DNA of 12,863 nucleotides. It comes from JBFKMV01 sp041629655. GTDB lineage: Bacteria > Acidobacteriota > Polarisedimenticolia > Polarisedimenticolales > Polarisedimenticolaceae. The translations under genes and the position numbers were made by a program. The notes under the pieces are model-generated. The model did not search any database. It was not told the DNA's origin and saw only the letters and a list, made by a program, of their open reading frames with translations. Below are positions 1 to 6,009 of this stretch, in pieces (the first letter of the stretch is position 1; each line of letters begins with the position of its first letter). The stretch is taken from positions 1 through 12,863 of the forward strand of contig JBFKMV010000152.1 in assembly GCA_041629655.1 (NCBI GenBank), given 5' to 3'.

Positions 1-1398
1 ACCACCGAGGGGTTCTGGAAGGCCAACCTCGGGGGAGGTCCGCCCGTGGAGATCGGCACGTTCGCCGCCTTCCCGATCGCCGCCACCTGGGCCCCGGACG
101 GGTTCATCTACTTTGCCTCGTCCGGCGAGCTGTGGAAGATCGCGTCCGCCGGCGGCGCGAGCGAGCGGGTCGTCGCGGAAGACAACGCGCCGGGGCGGAT
201 ACGCGACCCGGCGGCGTTGCCCGGCGGGCACGCCCTGCTGCTCAGTGTGGGGGCCAGCACCCGACAACCCGGCCGGCTGCTCGCGTTGACCCTGGCCGAC
301 GGCGAGTTCAAGGAGCTCGGCCTGCAGGGCACCGATCCGCGCTACCTGAGCACCGGGCACCTGCTGTACGTCAACGGCGAGCAACTGTACGTCGTGGGCT
401 TCGACCCGAAGCGGCTCGAGCCGACCGGCTCGCCGGTGCCGGTGCTCCCGCGCGCGCTGGTCGAGACGGGGACCATGCAGGGTGACGTCGGCGCCGATGG
501 CACCGCCGTCTACTTGCCCAAGCGGGCGGGGGAGAGCCGGCGACTGGTGCTCGTCGATCGAGAGGGACAGGCACAGCCGGTCGTTTCCGGCACGCTGCCC
601 TTCCCCGACAGCAACGACCCGCGCTTTTCTCCCGACGGCCGCAAGCTGGTGATCAGCGTCGGCAGCGGACCGCTGTGGGTCATCGACATCGAGTCCGAGA
701 CCCCGACGATGATCAGCGAGAGCGCGTTCTACCCGGTGTGGAGCGAGGACTCCACGATGTTGATCTACGGCTCCGTCCGCGGGCGCTCGTTCGACCTCTA
801 CCGCCGCCGCATCGACCTGAGCGACGACGAGGAGATCCTGCTCGACCGCGAGAACAATCTGCGCGCGGGCGACTGGGCGCTCGGGGGACCCCTGGTCTAC
901 CGCGAGGAGATCCCGGGCAAGGGGATGGATCTGTTCGTGTGGCCCGACCTCGCGGACGAGTCGACGATCCGGCCGCTGCTCGACGGACCGGACGACGAGC
1001 TGTCGCCGGCCGTGTCGCGCGACGGGCGCTGGCTGGCCTACGTCTCGTCGCAGTCCGGCCGCGACGAGATCTACGTCACCACGTTTCCCGAGCCCGGGGG
1101 CCGCGTGCAGGTCTCGGTCGCCGGCGGGACCAGCCCGTGCTGGGCGCCCGACGGCAAGACGCTGTACTACTTCGAGCGCGAGAACTTCGTCGCCGCGCAC
1201 GTCGTCACCGAGCCCGGCTTCCGCGTGGTCAAGCGCGAAACGCTGTTCAGCGGGAACTACACCCAGTACCGCTGGCAGCGCCAGTACGACGTGCACCCCG
1301 ACGGCAAGCGGTTCGCGATGGTCGAGAACCCGCCCGGCGGCGACATGGAGGTGATCGTCAACTGGTTCGCGGAGGTCCGGCGGCTGGCCGTGGACTAG
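1..1398 (+). CDS. C-terminal PD40/WD40-like beta-propeller, probably of a Ser/Thr protein kinase (5' truncated)
   Basis: The reading frame is open from base 1 and has no obvious start, so the gene begins upstream; 465 residues are visible. They form a beta-propeller of TolB/PD40 type. Repeated blade signatures are WAPDG, FSPDGRKLV, VSRDGRWLAYVSSQSGRDEIYV, WAPDGKTLYYF and VHPDGKRFAMV, with LWKI/AGG strands between them. The ending (VNWFAEVRRL) closely resembles the terminus of acidobacterial proteins in which a PknB-type kinase domain and a transmembrane helix precede a PD40 propeller. In that family the propeller is taken to be the extracytoplasmic sensory or binding part. The kinase domain itself lies outside the window, so the kinase assignment is inference; a stand-alone TolB-like propeller is the alternative. 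A candidate promoter for the next gene overlaps the region just after the stop codon. Confidence 0.8.
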   Translation, partial: TTEGFWKANLGGGPPVEIGTFAAFPIAATWAPDGFIYFASSGELWKIASAGGASERVVAEDNAPGRIRDPAALPGGHALLLSVGASTRQPGRLLALTLADGEFKELGLQGTDPRYLSTGHLLYVNGEQLYVVGFDPKRLEPTGSPVPVLPRALVETGTMQGDVGADGTAVYLPKRAGESRRLVLVDREGQAQPVVSGTLPFPDSNDPRFSPDGRKLVISVGSGPLWVIDIESETPTMISESAFYPVWSEDSTMLIYGSVRGRSFDLYRRRIDLSDDEEILLDRENNLRAGDWALGGPLVYREEIPGKGMDLFVWPDLADESTIRPLLDGPDDELSPAVSRDGRWLAYVSSQSGRDEIYVTTFPEPGGRVQVSVAGGTSPCWAPDGKTLYYFERENFVAAHVVTEPGFRVVKRETLFSGNYTQYRWQRQYDVHPDGKRFAMVENPPGGDMEVIVNWFAEVRRLAVD

Positions 1399-1412
1399 GG
1401 CGTCGCCGACGG

Positions 1413-1418
1413 TATACT
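1413..1418 (+). promoter_or_regulatory. Putative -10 box (TATACT) of the DUF1579 gene
   Basis: TATACT stands out in GC-rich sequence directly after the upstream stop codon. It would start transcription near base 1425, giving a leader of about 40 nt that includes the Shine-Dalgarno AAGGAG. The best -35 candidate, TGGACT at 1391-1396 with a 16-bp spacer, is weak and overlaps the end of the preceding gene. The call rests on the -10 alone. Confidence 0.4.
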
Positions 1419-1463
1419 GGCGGCAGCCGAAAACCGGGACCCACCCCTTGAAGGAGAAAGACG

Positions 1464-2057
1464 ATGAATCGCAAGTTGACGCTGATCCTGTTGGCAGCCA
1501 CGGTGTTGATCGCCGCTCCCGCCCTGGCGCAGGAGCAGCCGCAGATGACCCCCGAGCAGATGGCCGAGATGGAGGCCTACATGCAGGCCGGTACGCCGGG
1601 CGAGCCGCACAAGGCGCTGGCGGCGACGGCCGGCACCTACGACATGGTCGTCAAGAGCTGGCACGAGCCGGGCGCGCCCGCGGTCGAGGACGCCGGCACC
1701 GCGGTACGCAAGATGGTGCTCGACGGCCGCGTGATGGTCGAGGAGATCCAGTCCACGATGATGGGCATGCCGTTCACCGGTCATAGCATGATTGGCTATG
1801 ACAACGTCACGGGCAAGTACTGGTCGACCTGGACCGACAGCATGTCCACCGGGATCATGGTCAGCGAGGGCACCTGCGACGCCCAGCACGCCTGCACCTT
1901 CACCGGATCCTGGAACGATCCGATCACCAAGGGGCCCAAGACGGTCCGCATGACCAGCCGCTGGACCAGCCCGACCACCGAGGTGTTCGAGATGCACGGA
2001 CCGGGACGCGACGGCAAGGAAATGAAGATGATGGAGATCACCTACACCAAGCGGTAG
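1464..2057 (+). CDS. Secreted DUF1579 family protein
   Basis: This 197-residue protein starts with a clear Sec signal peptide (Lys-containing n-region, hydrophobic core, PALA-Q cleavage near residue 22). The start ATG is preceded by AAGGAG about 9 nt upstream. The mature part matches the DUF1579 pattern: EPHKAL near residue 55, a GTYDM turn, a VLDGRVMVEE strand, the GMPFTGHSMIGYDNVTGKY core, TWTDSMSTGI, and a final ITYTKR strand. The family is a small lipocalin-like beta structure of unknown function, common in Acidobacteriota and Planctomycetes. About 19 of 197 residues are methionine, and two cysteines (GTC...HAC) could form a short disulfide loop once exported. It appears to have its own promoter and I see no functional link to its neighbours. 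The family call is firm; the role is unknown. Confidence 0.88.
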   Translation: MNRKLTLILLAATVLIAAPALAQEQPQMTPEQMAEMEAYMQAGTPGEPHKALAATAGTYDMVVKSWHEPGAPAVEDAGTAVRKMVLDGRVMVEEIQSTMMGMPFTGHSMIGYDNVTGKYWSTWTDSMSTGIMVSEGTCDAQHACTFTGSWNDPITKGPKTVRMTSRWTSPTTEVFEMHGPGRDGKEMKMMEITYTKR

Positions 2058-2107
2058 CGGCGCCCGGCGGGGTCCAGGTCCGGCGAGCCGGCGGCGGCCC
2101 GCGCCGA

Positions 2108-2113
2108 GATAAT
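2108..2113 (+). promoter_or_regulatory. Putative -10 box (GATAAT) of the first PQQ-like propeller gene
   Basis: GATAAT matches the TATAAT consensus at five of six positions within a GC-rich intergenic gap of 108 nt. It would give a leader of roughly 46 nt that carries the hairpin at 2144-2158. No convincing -35 element is visible at the usual distance. Confidence 0.35.
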
Positions 2114-2143
2114 GTGGAAACGGGCCGCAGCGCATGCTAACAA

Positions 2144-2158
2144 CTCCCGTATCGGGAG
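2144..2158 (+). promoter_or_regulatory. Hairpin covering the Shine-Dalgarno of the 2166 gene
   Basis: CTCCCG-TAT-CGGGAG is a perfect 6-bp inverted repeat with a 3-nt loop. Its 3' arm (GGGAG, 2154-2158) is the only Shine-Dalgarno candidate for the ATG at 2166, 7 nt away. If the RNA folds, the ribosome binding site is sequestered. This is seen directly in the sequence; a regulatory role is inference. Confidence 0.5.
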
Positions 2159-2165
2159 AACCACG

Positions 2166-3467
2166 ATGCGCGCTGCTGCTCCGTTGATCGCTCGCCTCGC
2201 CCTCATCGCGCTCGCCGCCATGGCCGGCGGTTCGTTCCACGCGGAAACCTCGGGAGCCTGGAACCAGTGGCGCGGCCCCGCGCGCGACGGCAGCGTGCCG
2301 GGCCAGGGCTGGCCGGCCGATCTGGAACGGTTGGAGCCGCTGTGGCGGGTCGAGCTGGGCAAGGGCTACCCGGGACCGATCGTCGCCCCAGACCGCGTGT
2401 TCGTCGTCGAGACCGTCGACCGGAAGACGGTCGCCGCGCGCGCGCTCGACCGGCGCACCGGCGAGGTGCTGTGGAGCCGGAGCTGGCCCGGGACGGGTAG
2501 CGTTCCGTTCTTCGCCGCGACCAACGGCGACTGGGTGCGCTCGACGCCGGCCTGGGACGGCCGGACGCTGTTCGTCGGGGACATGGGCGAGGTGCTGGTG
2601 GCGCTCGACGGCAAGACCGGCGCGGAGCGGTGGCGCGTCGATTTTCCCGCCCGGTTCAAGACCGGCGTGCCCGACTTCGGATTCGCCTCCTCGCCGTTGC
2701 TGCTGGGCGACCACGTCTACGTCCAGGCCGCCAACTCGCTGGTCAAGCTGGACAAGCGGACCGGCGCGACGGTGTGGCGCGCGCTGGAGAGCCCGGGCCG
2801 GATCCAGGAGAGCGGAGCATTCTCCTCGCCGGTCGTGGCCAGGCTGGCCGGGAAGCCGCAGATCGTGACCTTGACCCGCGAGGCGCTCCACGGCGTGGAT
2901 CCGGAGTCGGGCGAGGTGCTGTGGTCGCAGCCCGTGCCCAGCTTCCGGGGCATGCACATCCTGACCCCCGTCGTGGTGGGGGACGCGATCTTCACCAGCC
3001 CCTACCGCCAGCGCTCGTTCCTGTACACGGTTCGCGGGACCGGCGAGACCATGCAGGTCGAGCAGACCTGGGACAACAAGTCCACCGGCTACATGTCCTC
3101 TCCGGTCGTGATCGACGGCCACCTCTACCTGCATCTGGCCAACGGTCGTCTCGAGTGCATCGAGCTGGCCAGCGGCGAGTCGCGTTGGCGCAGCTCGTCC
3201 CTCGGCAAGTACTGGAGCATGGGTCACCAGGGCGACAAGATCCTGGCCCTCGACCAGAACGGCACTTTGTACTTGTTGCGGGCCAACCCCGAGGCCTTCG
3301 AGCTGCTCGACTCCCGCAAGGTCAGCGACCAGGAGACCTGGGGACACCTGGCGGTCAGCGGCGACCAGGTGTTCGTCCGCGAGCTTCAGGGCATCGCCGC
3401 GTTCCGCTGGCGCCCCGGTTCCGATCGATCGACCGCCGCCGCCCCCGCCGCAGCCGGCGCTCGATAG
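2166..3467 (+). CDS. Secreted PQQ-binding-like beta-propeller repeat protein (paralogue 1)
   Basis: The 433-residue product has an N-terminal signal peptide (Arg-rich start, hydrophobic residues 8-22, likely cleavage before residues 25-28). The signature NQWRGPARDG follows at residues 33-42; it is typical of PQQ-like propellers in Acidobacteriota, Planctomycetes and Verrucomicrobiota. Blade motifs of the D-x-x-TG-x-x-x-W type recur at about residues 95, 148, 196, 245 and 333 (DRRTGEVLW, DGKTGAERW, DKRTGATVW, DPESGEVLW, ELASGESRW). It probably acts in the periplasm or on the envelope. I see no dehydrogenase-type active site or cytochrome motif, so it is more likely a scaffold or binding propeller than a quinoprotein enzyme. 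The ATG at 2166 is preferred over an in-frame ATG at 2112 because it starts the signal peptide and has GGGAG upstream. The C-terminus is an Ala-rich tail. Confidence 0.87.
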   Translation: MRAAAPLIARLALIALAAMAGGSFHAETSGAWNQWRGPARDGSVPGQGWPADLERLEPLWRVELGKGYPGPIVAPDRVFVVETVDRKTVAARALDRRTGEVLWSRSWPGTGSVPFFAATNGDWVRSTPAWDGRTLFVGDMGEVLVALDGKTGAERWRVDFPARFKTGVPDFGFASSPLLLGDHVYVQAANSLVKLDKRTGATVWRALESPGRIQESGAFSSPVVARLAGKPQIVTLTREALHGVDPESGEVLWSQPVPSFRGMHILTPVVVGDAIFTSPYRQRSFLYTVRGTGETMQVEQTWDNKSTGYMSSPVVIDGHLYLHLANGRLECIELASGESRWRSSSLGKYWSMGHQGDKILALDQNGTLYLLRANPEAFELLDSRKVSDQETWGHLAVSGDQVFVRELQGIAAFRWRPGSDRSTAAAPAAAGAR

Positions 3468-3484
3468 CTCGGCCCGGGCCGAGC
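3467..3484. terminator. 18-bp perfect palindrome at the convergent gene ends
   Basis: GCTCGGCCCGGGCCGAGC is a perfect palindrome beginning on the last base of the stop codon of the upstream propeller gene. As RNA it would fold into a 7-bp GC-rich stem with a CCGG loop. There is no T-tract on either side, so intrinsic termination would be atypical. It lies between the plus-strand propeller gene and the converging small minus-strand gene and could serve both. A protein-binding site is the alternative. Confidence 0.35.
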
Positions 3485-3520
3485 GCGGCTACCGCGGAGC
3501 CGACGAGTCGATCGCGGGGC

Positions 3521-3676
3521 TCAGCCCAGCCGGCTGTCGAGCACCTGTTTCTTCTCGTCCGGGCGCTCCTCCTTCTCGACCGGGCCCGAGATCCGCTCGA
3601 CGCCCCCGGAGATGCCGGCCAGCCGGTCGTCCTCGATCTCTTTCGCCGTGTTCTGCTTGCGCTTGTCTTCGTGCAT
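3521..3676 (-). CDS. 51-residue charged protein with a double-glycine leader-like motif
   Basis: The minus-strand ATG at 3676 has an excellent Shine-Dalgarno, GGAGGGG, with GGAGG 5 nt before the ATG. Almost every codon ends in G or C, as in the neighbouring genes, so this looks like a real small gene. The product has no Cys and no aromatic residue, and is rich in Glu, Asp, Lys and Arg. Residues 14-25 (IEDDRLAGISGG) fit the double-glycine leader consensus of C39-peptidase substrates: hydrophobic at -12 (I), -7 (L) and -4 (I), then Gly-Gly at -2/-1. Cleavage there would release a 26-residue charged peptide (VERISG...DSRLG). No C39 transporter, maturase or immunity gene is in the window, and the family is not one I recognise. 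The leader reading is inference; the gene call is stronger. It sits convergent to one propeller gene and divergent from the other. Confidence 0.68.
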   Translation of the reverse strand: MHEDKRKQNTAKEIEDDRLAGISGGVERISGPVEKEERPDEKKQVLDSRLG

Positions 3677-3710
3677 CGTCCCCTCCACCGGCCAAGGGCC
3701 TGTCCTGGTT

Positions 3711-3716
3711 AGGTAA
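3711..3716 (-). promoter_or_regulatory. Weak -10 candidate (TTACCT) for the small minus-strand gene
   Basis: On the minus strand, TTACCT lies about 35 nt upstream of the ATG at 3676 and would give a leader of about 27 nt containing GGAGGGG. It is the most AT-rich hexamer in the 124-bp divergent gap on that strand. No -35 is evident, so the call is tentative. Confidence 0.22.
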
Positions 3717-3762
3717 CCCGGGCGGGTGGATTTCACATCCATCCCGGCGCCTCGGCGCAAGC

Positions 3763-3768
3763 TACAAT
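3763..3768 (+). promoter_or_regulatory. Putative -10 box (TACAAT) of the second propeller gene
   Basis: TACAAT is a five-of-six match to the -10 consensus, 32 nt upstream of the ATG at 3801. It predicts a start near 3775 and a leader of about 26 nt. TTCACA at 3732-3737 is too far upstream (25 bp) to act as a normal -35, so any -35 is poorly defined. Confidence 0.4.
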
Positions 3769-3784
3769 GATCCGCTCACGGATC
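3769..3784 (+). promoter_or_regulatory. Operator-like inverted repeat abutting the -10 box
   Basis: GATCCG-CTCA-CGGATC is a perfect 6-bp inverted repeat with a 4-nt centre. It starts on the base right after TACAAT and spans the expected transcription start, ending 6 nt before the GAGGAG Shine-Dalgarno (3791-3796). That position suits a repressor operator; a 5'-end RNA hairpin is the other reading. No regulator gene is adjacent. Confidence 0.4.
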
Positions 3785-3800
3785 CTCACCGAGGAGAAAC

Positions 3801-5132
3801 ATGAGATTCAAGCCGCTGGCCCCCACGCTGCTCGCGCTGCTGGCGCTCGGCATCCCGATCCAGGCCGCCGACTGGCCGCAGTGGCGCGGCCCCGCGCTCG
3901 ACGGCAGCAGTCCCGAGACCGGCCTGCCGCTGGTCTGGGGTCCCGAGGACAACGTCGTCTGGACGCTCTCGCTGCCGGGCACGGGCGGGGCGTCGCCGAT
4001 CGTCTGGGGCGACCGGGTGTTCCTGATGGTCTCCTACGACCCGGAGCAGAACGACGCCATCGAGCTGTGGTCGGTCGGACGCCGCGACGGACAGGTGCTG
4101 TGGAAGCGCCGCGTCTCGGGGGGCAACGCCGCGTCGCGCAAGCACGACATGGCCTCGCCCTCGCCGGTCACCGACGGCAAGCGCGTCTGGGCGATGACCG
4201 GCACCGGCGTGCTCAAGTGCTTCGACCTCGAGGGCAACGAGTGCTGGGTGCGCGACTTCCAGGCGGAGTACGGCGAGTTCGGGCTGATGTGGGGCTACGC
4301 CTCCTCGCCGCTGCTGCACGACGGGACGCTCTACGTGCAGGTGCTCCACGGCATGAAGACCGACGACCCGTCGTACGTGCTGGCGATCGACGCGAAGACG
4401 GGCAAGAACCGCTGGCGCGTCGAGCGGGCGACCCGCGCGCGCGCCGAGTCGCCGGACTCCTACGCGACGCCGATGATCTACCGGCACCGGGGCAAGCTGG
4501 AGCTGGCGATCAGCGGCGGCGACGCCGTGTCCGGCCACGATCCGGCCACCGGCAAGGAGCGCTGGCGCGCGACGGTGCTGAACCCCGAGGACAACCCGTC
4601 CTGGCGCATCGTCACGACTCCCGTCTACACCGCGGGACTGCTGGTGGCCTCCGGCAAGCGCAAACCCCTGGTGGCGTTGCGACCGGGAGGCAGCGGCGAG
4701 GTCGCCGGCACGCACGTCGCGTGGAGTCACGACAAGAGCACCGACGTTCCCAGCCCGGTCAGCGACGGCAAGCGGTTGTACGTCGTGACCGACCGCGGGG
4801 TCGCGACGGCCTACGACCTCCCGACGGGCCGGCCGGTGTGGGGACCGGAACGGCTCGAGACCGGAAACCACAGCGCCTCCCCGGTGCTGGCCGACGGCCG
4901 CGTCTACGCGACGGACGAGTCCGGGGTCACCGCGGTGTTCGAGGCGGGCGCCGAGTTCCGACTGCTGGCCCGGAACGAGGTCGAGGGTTTCACGCTCAGC
5001 TCGCCGGCGATCGCCCACGGGCAGATCTTCCTGCGCACCTCGAAATACCTCTACGCCATCGGCCGGCCGGACGAGCCGAAGCCCGGACCCCAGCCGAAGC
5101 CGGTCAGCTCAGCAGCAGGGTCAAGCCCGTAG
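3801..5132 (+). CDS. Secreted PQQ-binding-like beta-propeller repeat protein (paralogue 2)
   Basis: The product has 443 residues. The ATG is set by GAGGAG 4 nt upstream and by a signal peptide ending in IQA-AD near residue 23. The motif DWPQWRGPALDG follows immediately, matching the start of the other propeller in this window. Blade motifs appear at about residues 197 (DAKTGKNRW), 247 (DPATGKERW) and 339 (DLPTGRPVW), with SSP-LL-DG-LY-type strands between. The C-terminus is a Pro/Lys/Ser-rich tail (from about residue 424) that could be a flexible linker or surface-exposed end. It is likely an extracytoplasmic binding or scaffold propeller; no catalytic or haem motif is visible. It is clearly homologous to the 2166-3467 product yet has a different repeat layout, so the duplication is probably old. 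Its last 29 bases overlap the 3' end of the convergent transporter gene. Confidence 0.88.
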   Translation: MRFKPLAPTLLALLALGIPIQAADWPQWRGPALDGSSPETGLPLVWGPEDNVVWTLSLPGTGGASPIVWGDRVFLMVSYDPEQNDAIELWSVGRRDGQVLWKRRVSGGNAASRKHDMASPSPVTDGKRVWAMTGTGVLKCFDLEGNECWVRDFQAEYGEFGLMWGYASSPLLHDGTLYVQVLHGMKTDDPSYVLAIDAKTGKNRWRVERATRARAESPDSYATPMIYRHRGKLELAISGGDAVSGHDPATGKERWRATVLNPEDNPSWRIVTTPVYTAGLLVASGKRKPLVALRPGGSGEVAGTHVAWSHDKSTDVPSPVSDGKRLYVVTDRGVATAYDLPTGRPVWGPERLETGNHSASPVLADGRVYATDESGVTAVFEAGAEFRLLARNEVEGFTLSSPAIAHGQIFLRTSKYLYAIGRPDEPKPGPQPKPVSSAAGSSP

Positions 5133-5961
5133 CCATCAGCGCCACACCGCCGAGCGTGCTCCAGCTCAGCCGTTCCCCGAACACGACCCGTCCGGCGATC
5201 AGCGACGACACGAGGCCCACCACGCGCTTGATCGTCTCCACCACGCCGACCATCACACTCTGGTAGGCCACGAGCTGCAGTCCCAGCGCCGCGAAGCCCA
5301 GGCCGGCGGCGACCGTCATCGCCGGCCGGCGCCGGAAGCTCTCGCCGACGAGGCCCAGGTGACCCCGCCAGGCCAGCCAGCCCAGCAGCAGCGCCGCCGC
5401 GACGGCGCTCTGCACGCAGCCGTGGAGCGCGGGCGAGCTGGCCGCGATGGCAAGCTTGTCGAAGGGCGCGGCGGCCGAGATGCACAGCGCCGCCAGCAGC
5501 ATGATCCAGCCGCCGCCGCGGCGGGACGGCGAGTCCCCCGAGCGCCGCGACTGCGCCAGTCCGAGGGCGGCCGCGCCGAGGAACACCAGCACGATCCCGG
5601 CCCACTGCCGCGGCGACGGTCGTTCGCCGAGCACCGCCAGGCCGAACAGCGCCGTGGCCACCGGCGTCAGCGACAGCAGCGGGATCGTCCGGCTCAGCTC
5701 CCCGCGCCGCACCGACTCCAGGATCGACAGCTGGATCGCCAGGCTGAGCACGATCGACACCAGCGCCGGCGGTACGTAGGCGGCCGGCCGCAGCACCGGT
5801 GACGTGGCCACGGCCCAGACGCCGAACAGCACGGCGAGTCCGGCCGACAGTCCCGCGGCGACGACGGTCGGACGGAAGTCCCGCGCCAGCGACTTGCGCG
5901 CGATGTCCAGCCCGGCCCAGGCGAAGCCCGAGAGGAACGCCGCCGTCAGGGCCCAGCTCAT
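5104..5961 (-). CDS. EamA/DMT-family membrane transporter
   Basis: The 285-residue product is almost entirely hydrophobic, with about ten transmembrane segments in two repeats (roughly residues 1-135 and 150-285). That is the two-EamA-domain design of drug/metabolite transporters. Typical features are the first-repeat ending GLAVLGERPSPRQWAGIVLVFLGAAAL and the matching second-repeat ending VFGERLSWSTLGGVALMATGLTLL. It would sit in the inner membrane and move small metabolites; the substrate cannot be read from sequence. The start is ATG 5961, where the membrane protein begins; the much longer upstream reading frame is antisense to the phosphatase and sulfatase genes. There is no Shine-Dalgarno. 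Instead TATAAT lies 7 nt before the ATG, suggesting a leaderless mRNA. The 3' end overlaps the convergent propeller gene by 29 bp. Confidence 0.87.
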   Translation of the reverse strand: MSWALTAAFLSGFAWAGLDIARKSLARDFRPTVVAAGLSAGLAVLFGVWAVATSPVLRPAAYVPPALVSIVLSLAIQLSILESVRRGELSRTIPLLSLTPVATALFGLAVLGERPSPRQWAGIVLVFLGAAALGLAQSRRSGDSPSRRGGGWIMLLAALCISAAAPFDKLAIAASSPALHGCVQSAVAAALLLGWLAWRGHLGLVGESFRRRPAMTVAAGLGFAALGLQLVAYQSVMVGVVETIKRVVGLVSSLIAGRVVFGERLSWSTLGGVALMATGLTLLLS

Positions 5962-5968
5962 CGGCGCG

Positions 5969-5974
5969 ATTATA
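5969..5974 (-). promoter_or_regulatory. Consensus -10 box (TATAAT) of the transporter gene, leaderless arrangement
   Basis: On the minus strand, TATAAT is a perfect -10 consensus in otherwise very GC-rich sequence, separated from the ATG by only 7 nt (CGCGCCG). Transcription should begin at or within one base of the start codon, leaving no room for a Shine-Dalgarno. A clear -35 is not visible. Confidence 0.6.
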
Positions 5975-5994
5975 GCGAAGCGCTCCCCGCGCGG

Positions 5995-6003
5995 TGCTAA
6001 CCT
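5995..6003 (+). promoter_or_regulatory. Extended -10 promoter (TGCTAACCT) of the phosphatase gene, leaderless arrangement
   Basis: TG-C-TAACCT has the form of an extended -10 element (TGn plus hexamer at 5998-6003). The ATG at 6010 follows after exactly 6 nt, so the predicted transcription start is the A of the ATG. It lies back-to-back with the transporter promoter inside a 48-bp divergent gap. Confidence 0.45.
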
Positions 6004-6009
6004 GTGCGC

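Noticed and set aside
2112..2165. Earlier in-frame ATG for the first propeller gene
   Set aside because: It would place a polar 18-residue segment before the signal peptide, lacks a Shine-Dalgarno, and falls inside the likely -10 box.
1395..3347. 650-codon minus-strand open frame opposite the DUF1579 and first propeller genes
   Set aside because: It is the antisense shadow of GC3-biased coding sequence: composition is His/Arg/Gly/Ala-rich, no domain is recognisable, and the plus-strand genes there have signal peptides and family motifs.
3786..5018. 410-codon minus-strand open frame opposite the second propeller gene
   Set aside because: It shows the same shadow composition and no ribosome site, and lies entirely within a well-supported plus-strand gene.
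6004..6009. GTG at 6004 as the phosphatase start
   Set aside because: It adds only two residues and would lie upstream of the predicted transcription start; ATG at 6010 fits the -10 spacing.
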